This document shows positions 10,162 to 20,530 of a stretch of 64,000 nucleotides of DNA, in pieces. The stretch is from Mauremys mutica (Eukaryota; Chordata; Testudines; Geoemydidae): assembly GCF_020497125.1 (NCBI RefSeq), contig NW_025422890.1, positions 124,001 to 188,000 of the forward strand, written 5' to 3'. How positions within the stretch are numbered: the stretch's first letter is position 1; the number at the start of each line of letters is the position of its first letter. A program made the translations under genes and the position numbers. Below the pieces are notes generated by a model. The model was not told the DNA's origin. It did no database searches and saw nothing but the letters and a program-made list of their open reading frames with translations.

Positions 10162-11046
10162 ATGACCCCCAGCCTGGCCATCGCCTTCCTCCTGCTGCTC
10201 CCCGCGGGTACGGGCGGGACATGCGCTGCGCCTGGGCGCCCGGTACCGCGTGTTCCCTAATAACTGCACCTCCGGGAATCACTGCAGTATTCCCCCTTTA
10301 TTTCCCTCTCTGCAGGTGTCTATTCCCAGGTCAGTCTGGTGGAGTCCGGAGGGGGAGTCAAGAAGCCCGGGGAGACCCTCAGACTGACCTGCACCGTGGC
10401 CGGATTCTCTCTCACTAGCTACGAGGTGCACTGGGTCCGCCAGCCAGCGGGGAAAGGGCTGGACTGGCTGGCAATTATCTGGGATGATGGGGGCACTGCT
10501 TATAGCAATGCTCTCAAAAATCGCCTCAGCATTGTTGAGTCTGAACTTTTTATGAGTTTAAACTTAACCCAGACTTGATGTCTCTATCTGAAACTTTTAA
10601 TCAAAGCTCTGACCTGCAAACTACTCATGACACCCCCTCCCCTTAAGTAGCCATCCCCCCCCTTTGTCTTTTCTAATTTACATTTTAACCTGTTTTATCC
10701 TGTAGAATCTTGATTGATTATGCATGACCATTATGATCTGTTAATCACTTTGTTTACTTCTGTGTATAAATATTGATGCTCACCCCTAATAAACTTGCCA
10801 CACTTACTCCGAAAGCTTTTAAGCTAAGGATAGTGTGAGCCCGTTGATCAACGAAGTGTTGTCTGGTCTCTGACAGATTTGTGAGCCCCATACCAACTCC
10901 GCACGAACTCGGGTGCTGGAGAGGTGAGTAAGGACTTGCTTTTTTACCTAACAGCATCACCAAAAACAATTCCAAAAGCCAAGTGTTCCTGCAACTGAGC
11001 GGCCTGCAGCCCGCAGACACCTCCGTGTATTACTGTGCCAGAGACA
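10162..11046 (+). pseudogene. IGHV segment V2, disrupted only by a solo LTR
   Basis: Leader exon 10162-10207 encodes MTPSLAIAFLLLLPA and ends at a GT donor. The intron is 108 bp, with a CTCTGCAG acceptor at 10315. The V exon starts GVYSQVSLVESGGG and keeps frame through FR1 (LTCTVAGF, first Cys present), CDR1 SLTSYEVH, FR2 WVRQPAGKGLDWLA and CDR2 IIWDDGGTA. Within FR3, after NRLS, a solo LTR (10533-10953) is inserted. FR3 resumes at 10958 and ends [11 protein letters not shown] (second Cys present). Apart from the insertion I see no stop or frameshift, so the LTR is the visible cause of death. The family resembles gene segments with a QVQL-type start. Its twin in block C has the same insertion. 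Confidence 0.92.
10533..10953 (+). mobile_element. Solo ERV LTR inserted in V2 FR3
   Basis: Starts TGTTGAGTCTG, ends TTTACCTAACA, and is flanked by GCAT at 10529-10532 and 10954-10957. It contains a TATAAATA box (near 10767), AATAAA (near 10787) and a GT-rich U5-like tail. A 421-bp LTR with a 4-bp duplication fits a gammaretrovirus-like (ERV1) element. Confidence 0.9.
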
Positions 11047-11085
11047 CACAATGAGAGGAAACCTATCCGAGCCCGGCCTAAAACT
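11047..11085 (+). other. V2 recombination signal sequence (23-bp spacer)
   Basis: Heptamer CACAATG (one mismatch to CACAGTG), 23-bp spacer, nonamer CCTAAAACT (6 of 9). The nonamer is weak. Confidence 0.7.
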
Positions 11086-11414
11086 AACCCTGCAGAGAAC
11101 CAACATTCCCGATTGAGTTACAGACAAAGCAGCGGCTGCCAACACCGCGTTCTTTCCGCTTCGTTAGTTATTCGCTTTCTCCAGATACCATGGCAAGTTG
11201 AAGTAATTGTGAATTAAATTAAACCCCATATCACCCAAAGTCACACAGCGGATCAGAACTCCCAAGGCTGCGAGTCAGGCCCAGGAGTCTTTCACGTGGC
11301 TACCTGCGCTCTGAGATTTTCTGTCATTCTGCCGAGAAATGAGGGGAAAAACCCCAATTATTTTCATTCCTAAATTCTTGCTATTGCAGCTAGAGTCCCG
11401 AGATTGCTCTTTCC
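11086..11414. other. No feature recognised
   Basis: Sequence between the V2 signal and the next MITE; no gene, RNA or recognisable repeat seen. Confidence 0.5.
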
Positions 11415-11659
11415 CAGGGGCGGCTCTAGACCCCAGCGCGCCAAGCAGGCGCGTGGGGCGGCCCTTTCCCGGGGGGGCGGCATTTGGCTCCGGTGGACCT
11501 GCCGCAGGCACCGGAGCCCGGGACGAGCGGACCTGCCGCAGGCATGCCTGCGGGAGCTCAACCGGAGCCGCGGGAAGAGGGGACCCGCCGCGGGACCGGG
11601 GAAGGGCGGCGCAGCGCACCGCGCTGCTTGGGGCAGCCTGATTTCTAGAGCCGCCCCTG
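11415..11659 (+). mobile_element. hAT MITE with 16-bp perfect inverted ends
   Basis: Left end CAGGGGCGGCTCTAGA (11415-11430) is the exact reverse complement of the right end (11644-11659). The 8-bp duplication CTCTTTCC lies at 11407-11414 and 11660-11667. The interior is GC-rich with CCGCAGGCATGCCTGCGG palindromes. This is a fully bounded non-autonomous hAT element and the best type specimen in the window. Confidence 0.96.
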
Positions 11660-11667
11660 CTCTTTCC

Positions 11668-12630
11668 TCCCCTAGCTGGGAAGATGAACCAGAAGTCTCT
11701 ACACCCGGTGCCTGCTGGACAATCTAGTACCGCACTGTCATTCTAGAAGTGGGAATTCCGTTCTCTGCAGGCATTACCCGACCAGGTCATGTATTCAGAT
11801 CAAACACTCAAAAAGGGAGGATCTAGCTACGTGTGTAAGGCGCTGAGTGTGTTTCAAACCCCTGGGATTTTCACGAGAGCTCAGTATCTTCAGAAGCTCA
11901 GATTCCTGCGTGTTTGGATCGTATCTATACCAGCCTCCATGTTTAAGTTCCCAGCCCCACATCATTACCCCCAGTTACCCGGCAACAATCACTGTTCTCT
12001 CTGAGCAGCCATTAGGAACATGGGATCCTAGCAACTGCCAGCCTCCAGAATCTCCCAGGGCCCATTTAGCCCAGTCTCCTGCCTCAACAGTAGCTTCGTA
12101 GGAAGCAGCAATAAACACAGATATTGTCAAGTAAGCTACCCGGAGGGTATGGTTCCTCATAATCCGGGATCAGTGAGTGGCTGGTTTACTCACCCAGCAA
12201 GAGTTCATCTCCTTACCCAAATTCAAGGGCTGAGAGTTTTCAAACCATTTCATGTATTTGAAATGGCCAATTAAATTCCCTTCTCAATTTAAAAAAAAAT
12301 CTCCTTTTCAGGATCGAATTCTCTGATTGGTATTTGTGGGGTTTAAGGAGGAAAAGGAGAAGATACCGAATTAACTGTTTCAACCACAGATATCCTACGT
12401 AACATGAGAAAACTCCTACAGCTTCAGACAGAGGCGATTTTGAGAGTTTAGCCCTACAGGGAAATAAATCAATTAGTCTTACAGTCTCAAAGATACCTAA
12501 GGCAGTTAGCTGCCCCTATGAAGAGATAGCAAGGATGACATTCAGAACAGGCCGTTTCTCCTTGAAAACCTGCAATACTAAAAAAGTGAAGAGAGACGGA
12601 GAGAGAGAGAGAGATACATATGTATTAAAT
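11668..12630. other. Intergenic, no gene recognised
   Basis: No V exon, RNA gene or known element seen. A (GA)n microsatellite lies at about 12588-12613 directly beside the Penelope-like element. Confidence 0.5.
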
Positions 12631-13312
12631 ATCAGAGAGGTAGCTGTGTTAGTCTGGATCTGTAAAAGCAGCAAAGAGTCCTGTGGCACTTTGTAGACTA
12701 ACAGAGGTATTGGAGCATGAGGTTTTGTGGGTGAATACCCAATTCGTCTACATCCATGTAGTGGAAATTTCCAGAGGCAGGTATAAATATGCAAGCAAGA
12801 ATCAGGCAGATAGGAGGTTAGTTCAATCAGGGAGGATGAGGCTCTCTTCTAGCAGTTGAGGTGTGAACACCAAGGGAGAAGAAACTGCTTTCCTAGTTGG
12901 CTAGCCATTCACAGTCTTTGTTTAATCCTGAGCTGATTATGTCAAATTTGCAGATGAACTAAACAGTTCAGCAGTTTCTCTTTGGAGTCTGGTCCTGAAG
13001 TTTTTTGCTGCAGGATGGCCACCTTTAGATCTGCTATTGTGTGGCCAGGGAGGATGAAGTGTTCTCCTACAGGTTTTTGTATATTGCCATTCCTAATATC
13101 GGATTTGTGTCCATTTATCCTTTTCTGTAGGGACTGTCCAGTTTGGCCGATGTACATAGCAGAGGGGCATTGCTGGCATATGATGGCGTATATTACATTG
13201 GTGGATGTGCAGGTGAATGAACCGGTGATGGTGTGGCTGATCTGCTTAGGTCCTGTGATGGTGGCTCTGGTGTAGATATGTGGGCAGAGTGGGCATCGAG
13301 GTTTGTGCACCA
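12631..13312 (-). pseudogene. Penelope-like element 3' end with GIY-YIG endonuclease
   Basis: On the - strand an open frame of about 122 codons (13310 to 12942) reads KPRCPLCPHIYTRATI, then VIYAIICQQCPSAMYIGQTG and QKRINGHKSDI. This is the Penelope-type C-terminal GIY-YIG nuclease, with a Cys-rich approach and the G-Q-T-G/R...H core. It nicks DNA to prime insertion. Downstream is the typical tail ending GGTAGC...CAGAGAG at 12631 (read as TATCAGAGAGG on +). The reverse transcriptase part is absent: the element is 5'-truncated and abuts IGHV V3 codons at about 13312, so it inserted into the V3 exon. Confidence 0.88.
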
Positions 13313-13799
13313 GGGTTTATATAAGCGACTCATTCCAGTCCCTTGCCAGGAGTCTGTTGGCAGGGCCAGCTTTAGGCCCATTCCCCGACTCCCCCAACCC
13401 AGCCTGTGCCTAAGGGGGGCCGGAGCCCATCCAGAGCACGGCAAGTCCCTGCCCCACCCCTCAGCCGGAGCGCGGCGAGTCCCACGGCCCCGATCCCCAG
13501 GCAGGAGTGCAGCGAATCCCCCGGCCCTGCTATTCCGTCTGGAGTGTGGCAAGTCCTGCTGCTCCAATCCCCAGCCGGAGGGCAGCAATCCGAAGTGCTG
13601 CGAAAACCTAGGCGCCGCCCTGTGAGTACAAGCCCCACGAAAGGGGCCCAGCACTTGCTAAAACCGGCCCTGCCTGTTGGACCCAGCTCATATCCTAGCT
13701 GCTGAATGAACCCGGAGGCTTTGCAGGAGAGGCGGAGAGAGTCTCCGGGCTTTTTCACATCCTCTCCGGACTCCACCAGCTGCACCTGGGACCGGGGAC
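13313..13799 (-). pseudogene. IGHV pseudogene V3 (reverse orientation), hit by a hAT MITE and Penelope
   Basis: V exon on the - strand. Acceptor TTATTCTCAG lies just before 13799. The exon starts [20 protein letters not shown] and continues [11 protein letters not shown] (first Cys present). CDR1 has a 2-nt deletion and a TAG codon in FSS-stop-DMSWVQQ. A hAT MITE (13361-13672) splits FR2. Beyond it the frame resumes as QQTPGKGLE, a stop replacing the expected Trp, then VAYINPGA, where the Penelope-like element cuts the exon off. FR3 and the recombination signal are not visible downstream. The opposite orientation to V1 and V2 points to a local inversion or inverted duplication in the V cluster. 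Confidence 0.9.
13361..13672 (+). mobile_element. hAT-type MITE inside V3 FR2
   Basis: The ends CAGGGCCAGCTTTAGG and GCTAAAACCGGCCCTG pair as inverted repeats. Flanks TCTGTTGG (13353-13360) and CCTGTTGG (13673-13680) are a 7-of-8 target duplication. The interior carries repeated GGAGTGCAGCGA-like segments. Same terminus family as 8065-8428. Confidence 0.88.
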
Positions 13800-13918
13800 C
13801 TGAGAATAAAAACAGGTTGTAAATATCGATACAGCGGTGACACAATATTCTTTGAACTGCCAGTTATTCAGAGGAGAAAAATACCAGCTCTGGCTGGTCA
13901 CTGCACAGACCCAGGGGC

Positions 13919-14219
13919 CAGGGGCGGCTCTAGGATTTCCGCCGCCCCAAGCAGGGCGGCATGCTGCGGGGGCTGCTCTGGCAGTCGCCGGTCCCGTGGC
14001 TCCGGTGGACCTCCTGCAGATGCCTGCAGATGCTCCACCGAAGCCGTGGGACCAGTGAACCCTCCGCAGGCACGTCTGCGGGAGGTCCACCGGAGCCGCG
14101 GGATCAGCGGACCTTCCGCAGGCATGCCTGCAGGAGGTCCACTGGAGCCGCCTGCCACCCTCCCGCGGGATGCCGCCCCAAGTGCACGCTTGGCGCGCTG
14201 GGGTCTGGAGCTGGCCCTG
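13919..14219 (+). mobile_element. hAT MITE between V3 promoter and V3 exon
   Basis: Left end CAGGGGCGGCTCTAGG; the right end TCTGGAGCTGGCCCTG is a decayed inverted match. Flanks CCAGGGGC and CCAGGTTC match at 6 of 8. The interior contains alternating GGTCCACCGGAGCCGCGGGA-type segments in both orientations. It separates the V3 octamer from the V3 exon; no V3 leader ATG is recognisable on either side. Confidence 0.85.
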
Positions 14220-14288
14220 CCAGGTTCTGCGGATTGTGTTTCCGGGGGCAGCGAGAGGCACAGATTTAAACAGGAAACTGTCCCCCTC

Positions 14289-14296
14289 ATTTGCAT
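14289..14296 (-). promoter_or_regulatory. IGHV octamer, V3
   Basis: ATTTGCAT on +, so ATGCAAAT on the - strand, followed on that strand by GAGGGGGACAG and a TTTAAAT box. The layout closely resembles the V1 promoter. Confidence 0.8.
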
Positions 14297-14998
14297 GCCC
14301 CTGCTTTATAAGAGACACACACTCCTGCTGCCAGGGATCTGAGTGAGTCGCCCTAGGGCTCCCGGTGCAGGAGTCAGAGTGTCCCGTCCTGTGTGTCTGT
14401 GCAGCGCCGGGCACTAGGATCCTCCTGACACTTTCGCACCCCTGGGAAGAATGAACAGCTCCCTGCAGTGACTGTATTTCCTCACAGAGGAACTTAGGGC
14501 CAAGTAATTGCTTGGCCCTTCTCCATATGGCTAAACCTGCCAGGGAACATTTCCCCTCTGGTCACTGCACAGTTCAATGGAACCGGTCACTGCTGGGAAG
14601 AGGATCCAGTCCCAACTCTCTTCCAGTGCCAGCGGGTGTCCCAGCCCCACGGGACCAAGTGAGGTGGCCCTTCCCCACTCACAGCCCCGCTGGTCGTGGG
14701 CCGGAGCTGCAGAGCTAAGAGTCACCCTATCTCATGAATATTTATATTTCCATATAGTTAATCTATTTGTTCATTTATTTTACCAAAAACAAGCAAGCAA
14801 AACTCGGCCAGGACCTGAGCATCTTCCATCACCAAGTCACATGAATACGAACAGGCCCTGAAGTTGAGTCTCTGGAATTGTGTGATTTCAGGGAAACTTC
14901 TTGTATTATTAATTATTATTAATTACTATTATTGTTTTATTTTATCCTAAATACACTCAAGATCCCACCGCACTGAGGATGATGGCCCAGCACACACC
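14297..14998. other. Intergenic, AT-rich in part
   Basis: No gene seen. An ATTATTAATT-rich stretch lies around 14905-14945. Confidence 0.5.
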
Positions 14999-15561
14999 CT
15001 CATGAGAATACCCCTAGTTTCCACCTAAGATGTCCCCTGAAACTGACAAGGACTGTACCCTGGGAAAGGATTGGGCCCAGACTAGAAAGGAGTCTAGTCT
15101 GTGAAAGGAGCTTACTGGAACATCTCTGACGGTGAGATTTACCTGTAATCAGTTTCTTAATGTATTAGGCTTAGACTTGTGTGTTTTGTTTTATTTTGCT
15201 TGGTAACTTACTTTGGTCTCTCTGTTATTACTTGAAACCACTTTTAATACTTAACAAAATCACTTTTGTTTTTCAATTAACCAATACTATTTAACACCTG
15301 GGGGAGCAAACCGCTGTGCATCTCTCTATCAGTGTTATAGAGGGCAGACAATTCATTAGTTTACCATTTGTAAGCTTTATACAGAGTAAAATGGATTTAT
15401 TTGGGGTTCGGATCCCATGGGGAACTGGGTGTCTGGGTACTGCAGATAGGTGACCTGCTGAGCAGTTTTTAGTTAAAGTCTGCAGCTTTGGGGGCGTGGA
15501 CCAGACCCTGGGTCTGTGTTGCAGCAGGCTAGCGTGTCTGGCTCAACAAGACAGCAGGAAA
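14999..15561 (+). mobile_element. 3' part of a Gypsy-type LTR and untranslated leader
   Basis: Aligns by eye to the LTR at 28366-29250: CATGAGAA...CCCCTAG, GGGCCCAGACTAGAAAGG, the T-rich GTGTTTTGTTTTATTTT segment, an AACAAAATCACTTTTG polyadenylation-like region and CTCTATCAGTGTTATAGAG. It leads directly into the gag relic. Confidence 0.7.
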
Positions 15562-16466
15562 ATGACTACCAATGAGGAAGCTACAAAACTAGAGCTTGCA
15601 AGACTGGAGGCAGAAGAAAAGGCAAAGAACCGTGAGTTTCAAATGTGGGAGGTAGAAATGAGGCAGAAGCAGCCAGACAAAAGGCTGCACTCCTACAAGC
15701 CCTGTAGTTAACAGAGAAAGACATTGTGACCCAGAAGCAGGAACTGGCTGTAATGGAGTGGCAGTGACAAAAACCCTTCAGCAGCTGGCTCAACTTCCCC
15801 CAAAATGCACAAATGGGAATGGTTATGTCCACAGTATGATGAATCCAGTGATTTTGCAGAATATTTCATCACCTTTGGGAGACTGTGCACTCTGACTACT
15901 TTAGTTGCAAAGTTGACTGGGAGAGCTCTGGAGATGTTGAATAAGATGCCTATTGATGATGGTTCAACGATGGTAAATTTAAGGAACTGGTTTTGAAACA
16001 GTTGCAGATTACACATGGCACCTATAGTGTAAAATTCAGGAGTTTTAAGAGGGGATCTGGATTAAGTAATGTGGCTTATGTAAATGAAATGAGAGATTTG
16101 TCAGACAAATGGGTGAGGGGAAAAGGCATTACAAGCTTTGAAGAAATGTGTGATTTGGTTACTCAGGAACAATTCCTGAATATGTGCAGTGATAATGTAA
16201 AACAGTATTTGTGGGACAAAAAGGTGAATGCAGTGGGTGAATTAGCTGGATTGGCAGACACTTTTGAGCAATCACAAGCTGCAGTTAAACCACTGGTAGA
16301 GGGGTACAGGGTTGACAAAAAGCAGAAACACTGTCTTATCCCTGGGAAAAAGGAGGCTGGGCATTCACTTCCCCATTCCCCTGTTACACATCCCAGATCT
16401 CCTGTACAAGCAGATGAGCCCAAGAGGTGCTATCATTGTAAGTCCACTGAGAACCTGAGCACCTAA
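15562..16466 (+). pseudogene. Gypsy-type gag pseudogene (SCAN-like capsid, zinc knuckle)
   Basis: Three consecutive frames make up one broken gag. 15562-15711 is a charged coiled-coil start (MTTNEEATKLELARLEAEEK). 15805-15996 is a capsid segment (LTGRALEMLNKMP). 15993-16466 is the SCAN-like helical domain (SNVAYVNEMRDLSDKWVRG, FLNMCSDNVKQYLWDKK), ending in a partial zinc knuckle CYHCKST. Stop codons at 15709 and near 15994 and frame changes separate the pieces. No protease or reverse transcriptase follows. The ancestor was an LTR retrotransposon packaging protein. The block C copy is nearly identical. Confidence 0.88.
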
Positions 16467-17059
16467 GGAATAAATGTCCTTGGCTGAGTTGGAACAGGCA
16501 CCAGGTAACACATGAATCCTTATCTCCATCTTTAGGTGCCTAAATACTTTTGAAAAACTGCCCCCAAGTGGTTTCCCCAAAGTCAAACAGGAAGTCTATG
16601 GCAAACTGTTACTCCTTCATGGATTGGGTGTACCCCTTATTAATATACATTCCTGAATGTCCAGGTGGTTTTCTCTCTGCTCGCTGGCATCTGTGTACCT
16701 CAGTCATTGGCTAATTTTATCTTCACCACTCTTTTCTGAAACAGGGTCGAGACCTCTTCATTTTCTAAGAAGGGAACTGAGGAAAAGGTTCCTTTACGTG
16801 ACATGCCCAGGTCACACCAGGGGTTTGTAGATCAGCGAGGAATGTAGTGACGAGGAATCCAGTCTGCCAGCTGGAGACCCTACACACTGGACCCTCCTTC
16901 CTACTCTCAGGAAGCCCCGCCCCGCTGTCAGGATCTGGGTGCTGAGCTGAGCCCGCTGTCTCTGTGTGGTATAAACGGGAAACTTGTCCCCGAGGGGATA
17001 TTGCCGTGTACTGAGACACCATCCCCCGTCATCTCTTCTGCCCACTCTGGGGAACCCGC
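16467..17059. other. No gene recognised
   Basis: Lies between the gag relic and the V4 promoter; no conserved frame or bounded element seen. Confidence 0.5.
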
Positions 17060-17067
17060 ATGCAAAT
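17060..17067 (+). promoter_or_regulatory. IGHV octamer, V4
   Basis: Exact ATGCAAAT, TTTAAATAC box about 22 bp downstream, leader ATG at 17192. Confidence 0.85.
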
Positions 17068-17191
17068 CCCTGCCCCAGGGGGCTCCTGTTTAAATACAAA
17101 CCCCTGGTTCTAGGAGCCTCAGTCTCTCCCCAGACACAGAACTACTCAGTCCTGCCCGCTGGGGTCTTTCTTTCATTGCATGAAAACGAGA

Positions 17192-17230
17192 ATGAAATTG
17201 CTGCTGCTTTTCCTTTCCCAGCTCTCACCT
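17192..17230 (+). pseudogene. Orphan IGHV leader exon, V4
   Basis: Encodes MKLLLLFLSQLSP, a typical hydrophobic Ig leader, and ends at a consensus donor GTAAGT (17231-17236). A Harbinger transposon begins at the next base (17237), so it sits in the leader intron. No V exon with FR1 motifs was found downstream on either strand before 30 kb. The leader is therefore stranded, by this insertion plus later rearrangement. Confidence 0.8.
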
Positions 17231-17609
17231 GTAAGTGGGTATGTCTACACTATGGGATTATACCGATTTTACAGAAACCGATTTTTTAAAAACAGATTGT
17301 ATAAAGTCGAGTGCACGCGCCCACACTAACCACATTAATTCAGCGGTGTGCATCCATGTACCGAGGCTAGTGTCAATTTCCGGAGCGTTGCACTGTGGGT
17401 AGCTATCCCATAGCTATCTCATAGTTCCTGCAGTCTCCCCCGCCCATTAGAATTCTGGATTGAGATCCCAGTGCCTGATGGGGCAAAAAACATTGTCGCA
17501 GGTGGTTCTGGGTACAGCCTCACCCCTCCCTCCATGAAAGCCGTGGCAGACAACCGTTTCGCGCCTTTTTTTCCTGGGTGAACAGTGCAAACGCCATAGC
17601 ACAGCAAGC

Positions 17610-18937
17610 ATGGACCCTGCTGAGCTCAAGACAGCAATCATGGACATTGTAAACACCTTGCGCATTCTCGTGAAGTCTATGCTGAACCAGGACCTGCAAA
17701 ACCAGGCGAGGAGGAGGTGGCTACGACAGCACGGCGACGAGAGTGATGAGGACATGGACACAGAATTCTCTCAAACCACGGGCCCCTGCGCTTTGGAGAT
17801 CCTGCTGGTAATGAGGCAGGTTCTAGCCATTGAACACCGATTTTGGACCCGGGAAACAAGCACAGACTGGTGGGAGTGCATAGTGTTGCAGGTTTAGGAC
17901 GATTCCCAGTGGCTGCAAAATTTTCACATGCGTAAGGGCACTTTCATGGAACTTTGTGACTTGCTTTCCCTGTCCTGAAGTGCAAGAATACCAAGATGAG
18001 AGCAGCCCTCACAGTTGAGAAGTGAGTGGCGATAGCCCTCTGGAAGCTTGCAACGCCAGACAGCTACCGGTCAGTCGGGAATCAATTTGGAGTGGGCAAA
18101 TCTACTGTGGGGGCTGCTGTGATGCAAGTAGCCAAAGCAATCATTAAGCTGCTGCTACGAAAGGTAGTGACTCTGGGAAATGTGCAGGTCATAGCGGATG
18201 GCTTTGCTGCAATGGGATTCCCTAACTGTGGTGGGGCGATAGATGGAACCCATATCCCTATCTTGGCACCGGAGCACCAGGGCAACCACTACATAAACCG
18301 CAAGGGGTACTTTTCCATGGTGCTGCAAGCACTGGTGGATCACAAGGGACGTTTCACCAACATCCACGTGGGATGGCCAGGAAGGGTTCATGACGCTCAC
18401 GTCTTCAGGAACACTACTCTGTTTAAATGGCTGCAGCAAGGGAATTACTTCCCAGACCAGAAAATAACAGTTGGGGATGTTGAAATGCCTGTCGTTATCC
18501 TGGGAGACCCAGCCTACCCCTTGATGCCATGGCTCATGAAGCCATACACAGGCAGCCTGGACCGTAGTCAGGAGTTGTTCAACTACAGGCTGAGCAAGTG
18601 CAGAATGGTGGTAGAATGTGCATTTGGCCGTTTAAAGGCACGCTGGCGCACATTACTGACTCGCTCAGACCTCAGCCAAACCAATGTCCCCTTTGTTATT
18701 GCTGCTTGCTGTGTGCTCCACAATCACTGTGAGAGTAAGGGGAAGAGATTTATGGCGGGGTGGGAGGCTGAGGCAAATCACCTGGCCGCTGATTACACAC
18801 AGCCAGACACCAGGGCGATTGAAGAGCACACCATGAAGCGGTGCGCATCGGAGAAGCTTTTAAAACCAGTTTCATGACTGGCCAGGCTACAGTGTGGAAG
18901 TTCTGTTTGTTTCTCCTTGATGAAAACCCACCCTCTT
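17610..18937 (+). pseudogene. Harbinger transposase (HARBI1-like DDE nuclease) pseudogene
   Basis: N-terminal part starts MDPAELKTAIMDIV. It is interrupted by TAG at 17895-17897 (VLQV-stop-DDSQW), a frame change after MELCDLLS (about 17975), and TGA at 18023-18025. The catalytic core then runs open from 18026: helix-turn-helix SYRSVGNQFGVGKSTV, GAIDGTHIP (first Asp), ILGDPAYPL (second Asp), VVECAFGRLKARW (Glu), so the DDE triad is kept. A 1-bp deletion near 18823 (GATTGAAGAG) shifts the C-terminus relative to block C. The protein excises and inserts the element with its Myb-like partner; this copy cannot be functional. Confidence 0.92.
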
Positions 18938-19134
18938 GATTGACTCATTCACTGTAAGTAACTCACCCTCCCCCCTTCCATCACAGCTTCCTTTCAAAGG
19001 AAATAAAGTCACTATCATTTAAAAAGCATGTATTCTTTATTAATTAATTATAAAAAGAGGGAGAGAACTGACAAGGTAGCCCAGGTGTGGTTTGGGAGGA
19101 GGATAGGAGGGAAGAAAAAGGCCACTAAAATATT

Positions 19135-19612
19135 TCAAAATAATGACAGCCTTTTGGTTGGGCTGTCCACGGGGGTAGAGTGGGCAGGTGCACGGAGCCT
19201 CCCGCCACGCATTCTTAGATGTCTGGGTGAGGAGGATGTGGAACATGGTGAGGGGTGAGGGTGGTTATACAGGGGCTGCAGCGGCACTCTGTGATCCTGC
19301 TGCCGTTCCTGAATCTCCACCAGACGCCGGAACATGTCAGTTTGATCACGTAGCAGCCCCAGAGTTGCATCCCGCCACCGCTGATCTTCCTGCTGCCACC
19401 TCTCATCTCGAGCGTCCCTCCTGTCCTCACGTTCACTGGCATATTTCCTTTAATTTGATACCACATCCTTCCACTCACTCAGATGAGCTCTTTCACTGCG
19501 GGTCACTTCCATGATTTCCAAGAACATGTCGTCTCGCGTCTTTTTTTTCTGATGCCTTATCTGAGATAGCTTTCAGGACAGAGTAGGGAGGCTTGAACGC
19601 GCCTGAGCTCAT
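19135..19612 (-). pseudogene. Harbinger Myb-like partner protein, broken
   Basis: On the - strand, MSSGAFKPPYSVLKAISDKA begins at 19612. A frame change in the A-run gives way to MFLEIMEVTRSERAHLSEWK, a stop lies near KYASERED, then LLRDQTDMFRRLVEIQERQQ. This is the C-terminal coiled region of the Harbinger DNA-binding protein that imports transposase and binds element ends. Convergent with the transposase. Confidence 0.75.
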
Positions 19613-19689
19613 TTCTGCTATGCTACTGCCATCTAGCGATGTGAGTGGTAATTGCAACCAAACTCAGGGGAAAACGGCGAGGCAGAAGC

Positions 19690-20530
19690 TGACTGAAGCG
19701 GCACATCAGTTCACGCATGACGGGACAGAAGCAAGGCTAAGGCAGTAGCAGACTGAGACGTTATGGAAGATGATGTGAGTATATGGGTGCAAAATTGTGA
19801 GCACTATGCAAAAGCTCGTCCTTCACACTGGCAACCAATGATGCACCTGGGACCGTGGCATAATATACAGATAGTTTTCATTGATAAGCTGCCGAGGAGA
19901 AACGAAGGATTCCAGTATTTGTTGGTTAGTATAGATTCATTTTCAGGATGGGTGGACGCATTCCCCACTAGGGCTAATAGTGCTAGAACTGCAGCTAAAA
20001 GGCTTTTCACTGAAGTTTACAGCTATGGAACCCCTGAGACTCAGATAATGAAAGTGCATTTGTGGGGCAAATTTTAACGATAATGTTACAAGCCCTAGAG
20101 ATCAGCCAGAATGCCACATTCCATACTGACCCCCGTCCTCTGTTCAGGAAAGAAGAATAAATAGCACTATTAAAGAGGTATTGTGAAAAGTAATATACCA
20201 TACTGGTATATGTATGGCCTGAGAATCTGCCTAGCTGCCACTCACAGTAATAACTGTGTGAGAACCCTAAGATCCAACCATGCCAGATTAATATCAGTCA
20301 ATCAATTAAGTTAATGATTGAGCCTGCAGATTTTACTATACACCCCCCCCAAGGATCATCCCAGACAAGTCCAGAATGATTATTTCCAATGGTTAAAACA
20401 ATTACAGGAGTCTAAAACCTCATTACAGTTCAGGATCAATAAGGTTATTGGACATATTAATAAGACAATGCAAAAACAAAGAACTAATCAACGCACTTTA
20501 TGGGAAGCTAGAGATCAGGTAACATTTTAA
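19690..20530 (+). pseudogene. Endogenous retrovirus integrase relic (left arm)
   Basis: Retroviral integrase remains: an N-terminal His-x3-His zinc-site half, a catalytic-core stretch with the first Asp in VFIDKLP, a SIDSFSGWVDAFPT segment, and a C-terminal DNA-binding portion at 20318-20530. A 1-bp frameshift lies just before the second catalytic Asp, and a stop lies at 20075. The right arm has the same frameshift, so the break predates the inverted duplication. An old, dead provirus fragment. Confidence 0.85.

Larger units (their letters stand above)
17237..19612 (+). mobile_element. PIF/Harbinger DNA transposon, 3'-truncated
   Basis: Starts GGGTATGTCTACAC, carries a HARBI1-type transposase on + and a Myb-like partner protein on -, converging, which is the standard two-gene Harbinger plan. 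The right terminal repeat is missing: homology to the ERV inverted repeat begins at about 19597, inside the Myb-like start region. An AATAAA follows the transposase at about 19001. Confidence 0.88.

Noticed and set aside
10162..11085. Functional IGHV segment
   Set aside because: The solo LTR introduces a stop (about 10576) inside FR3 in both copies present here.
13372..13845. A 157-codon - strand frame as a single protein
   Set aside because: It is V3 FR1 read straight into a MITE; only the first third is Ig sequence.
18026..18877. Intact domesticated HARBI1 gene
   Set aside because: Two N-terminal stops and a frame change, element termini and the Myb-like partner nearby, and decay shared in both copies: an ordinary dead transposon.
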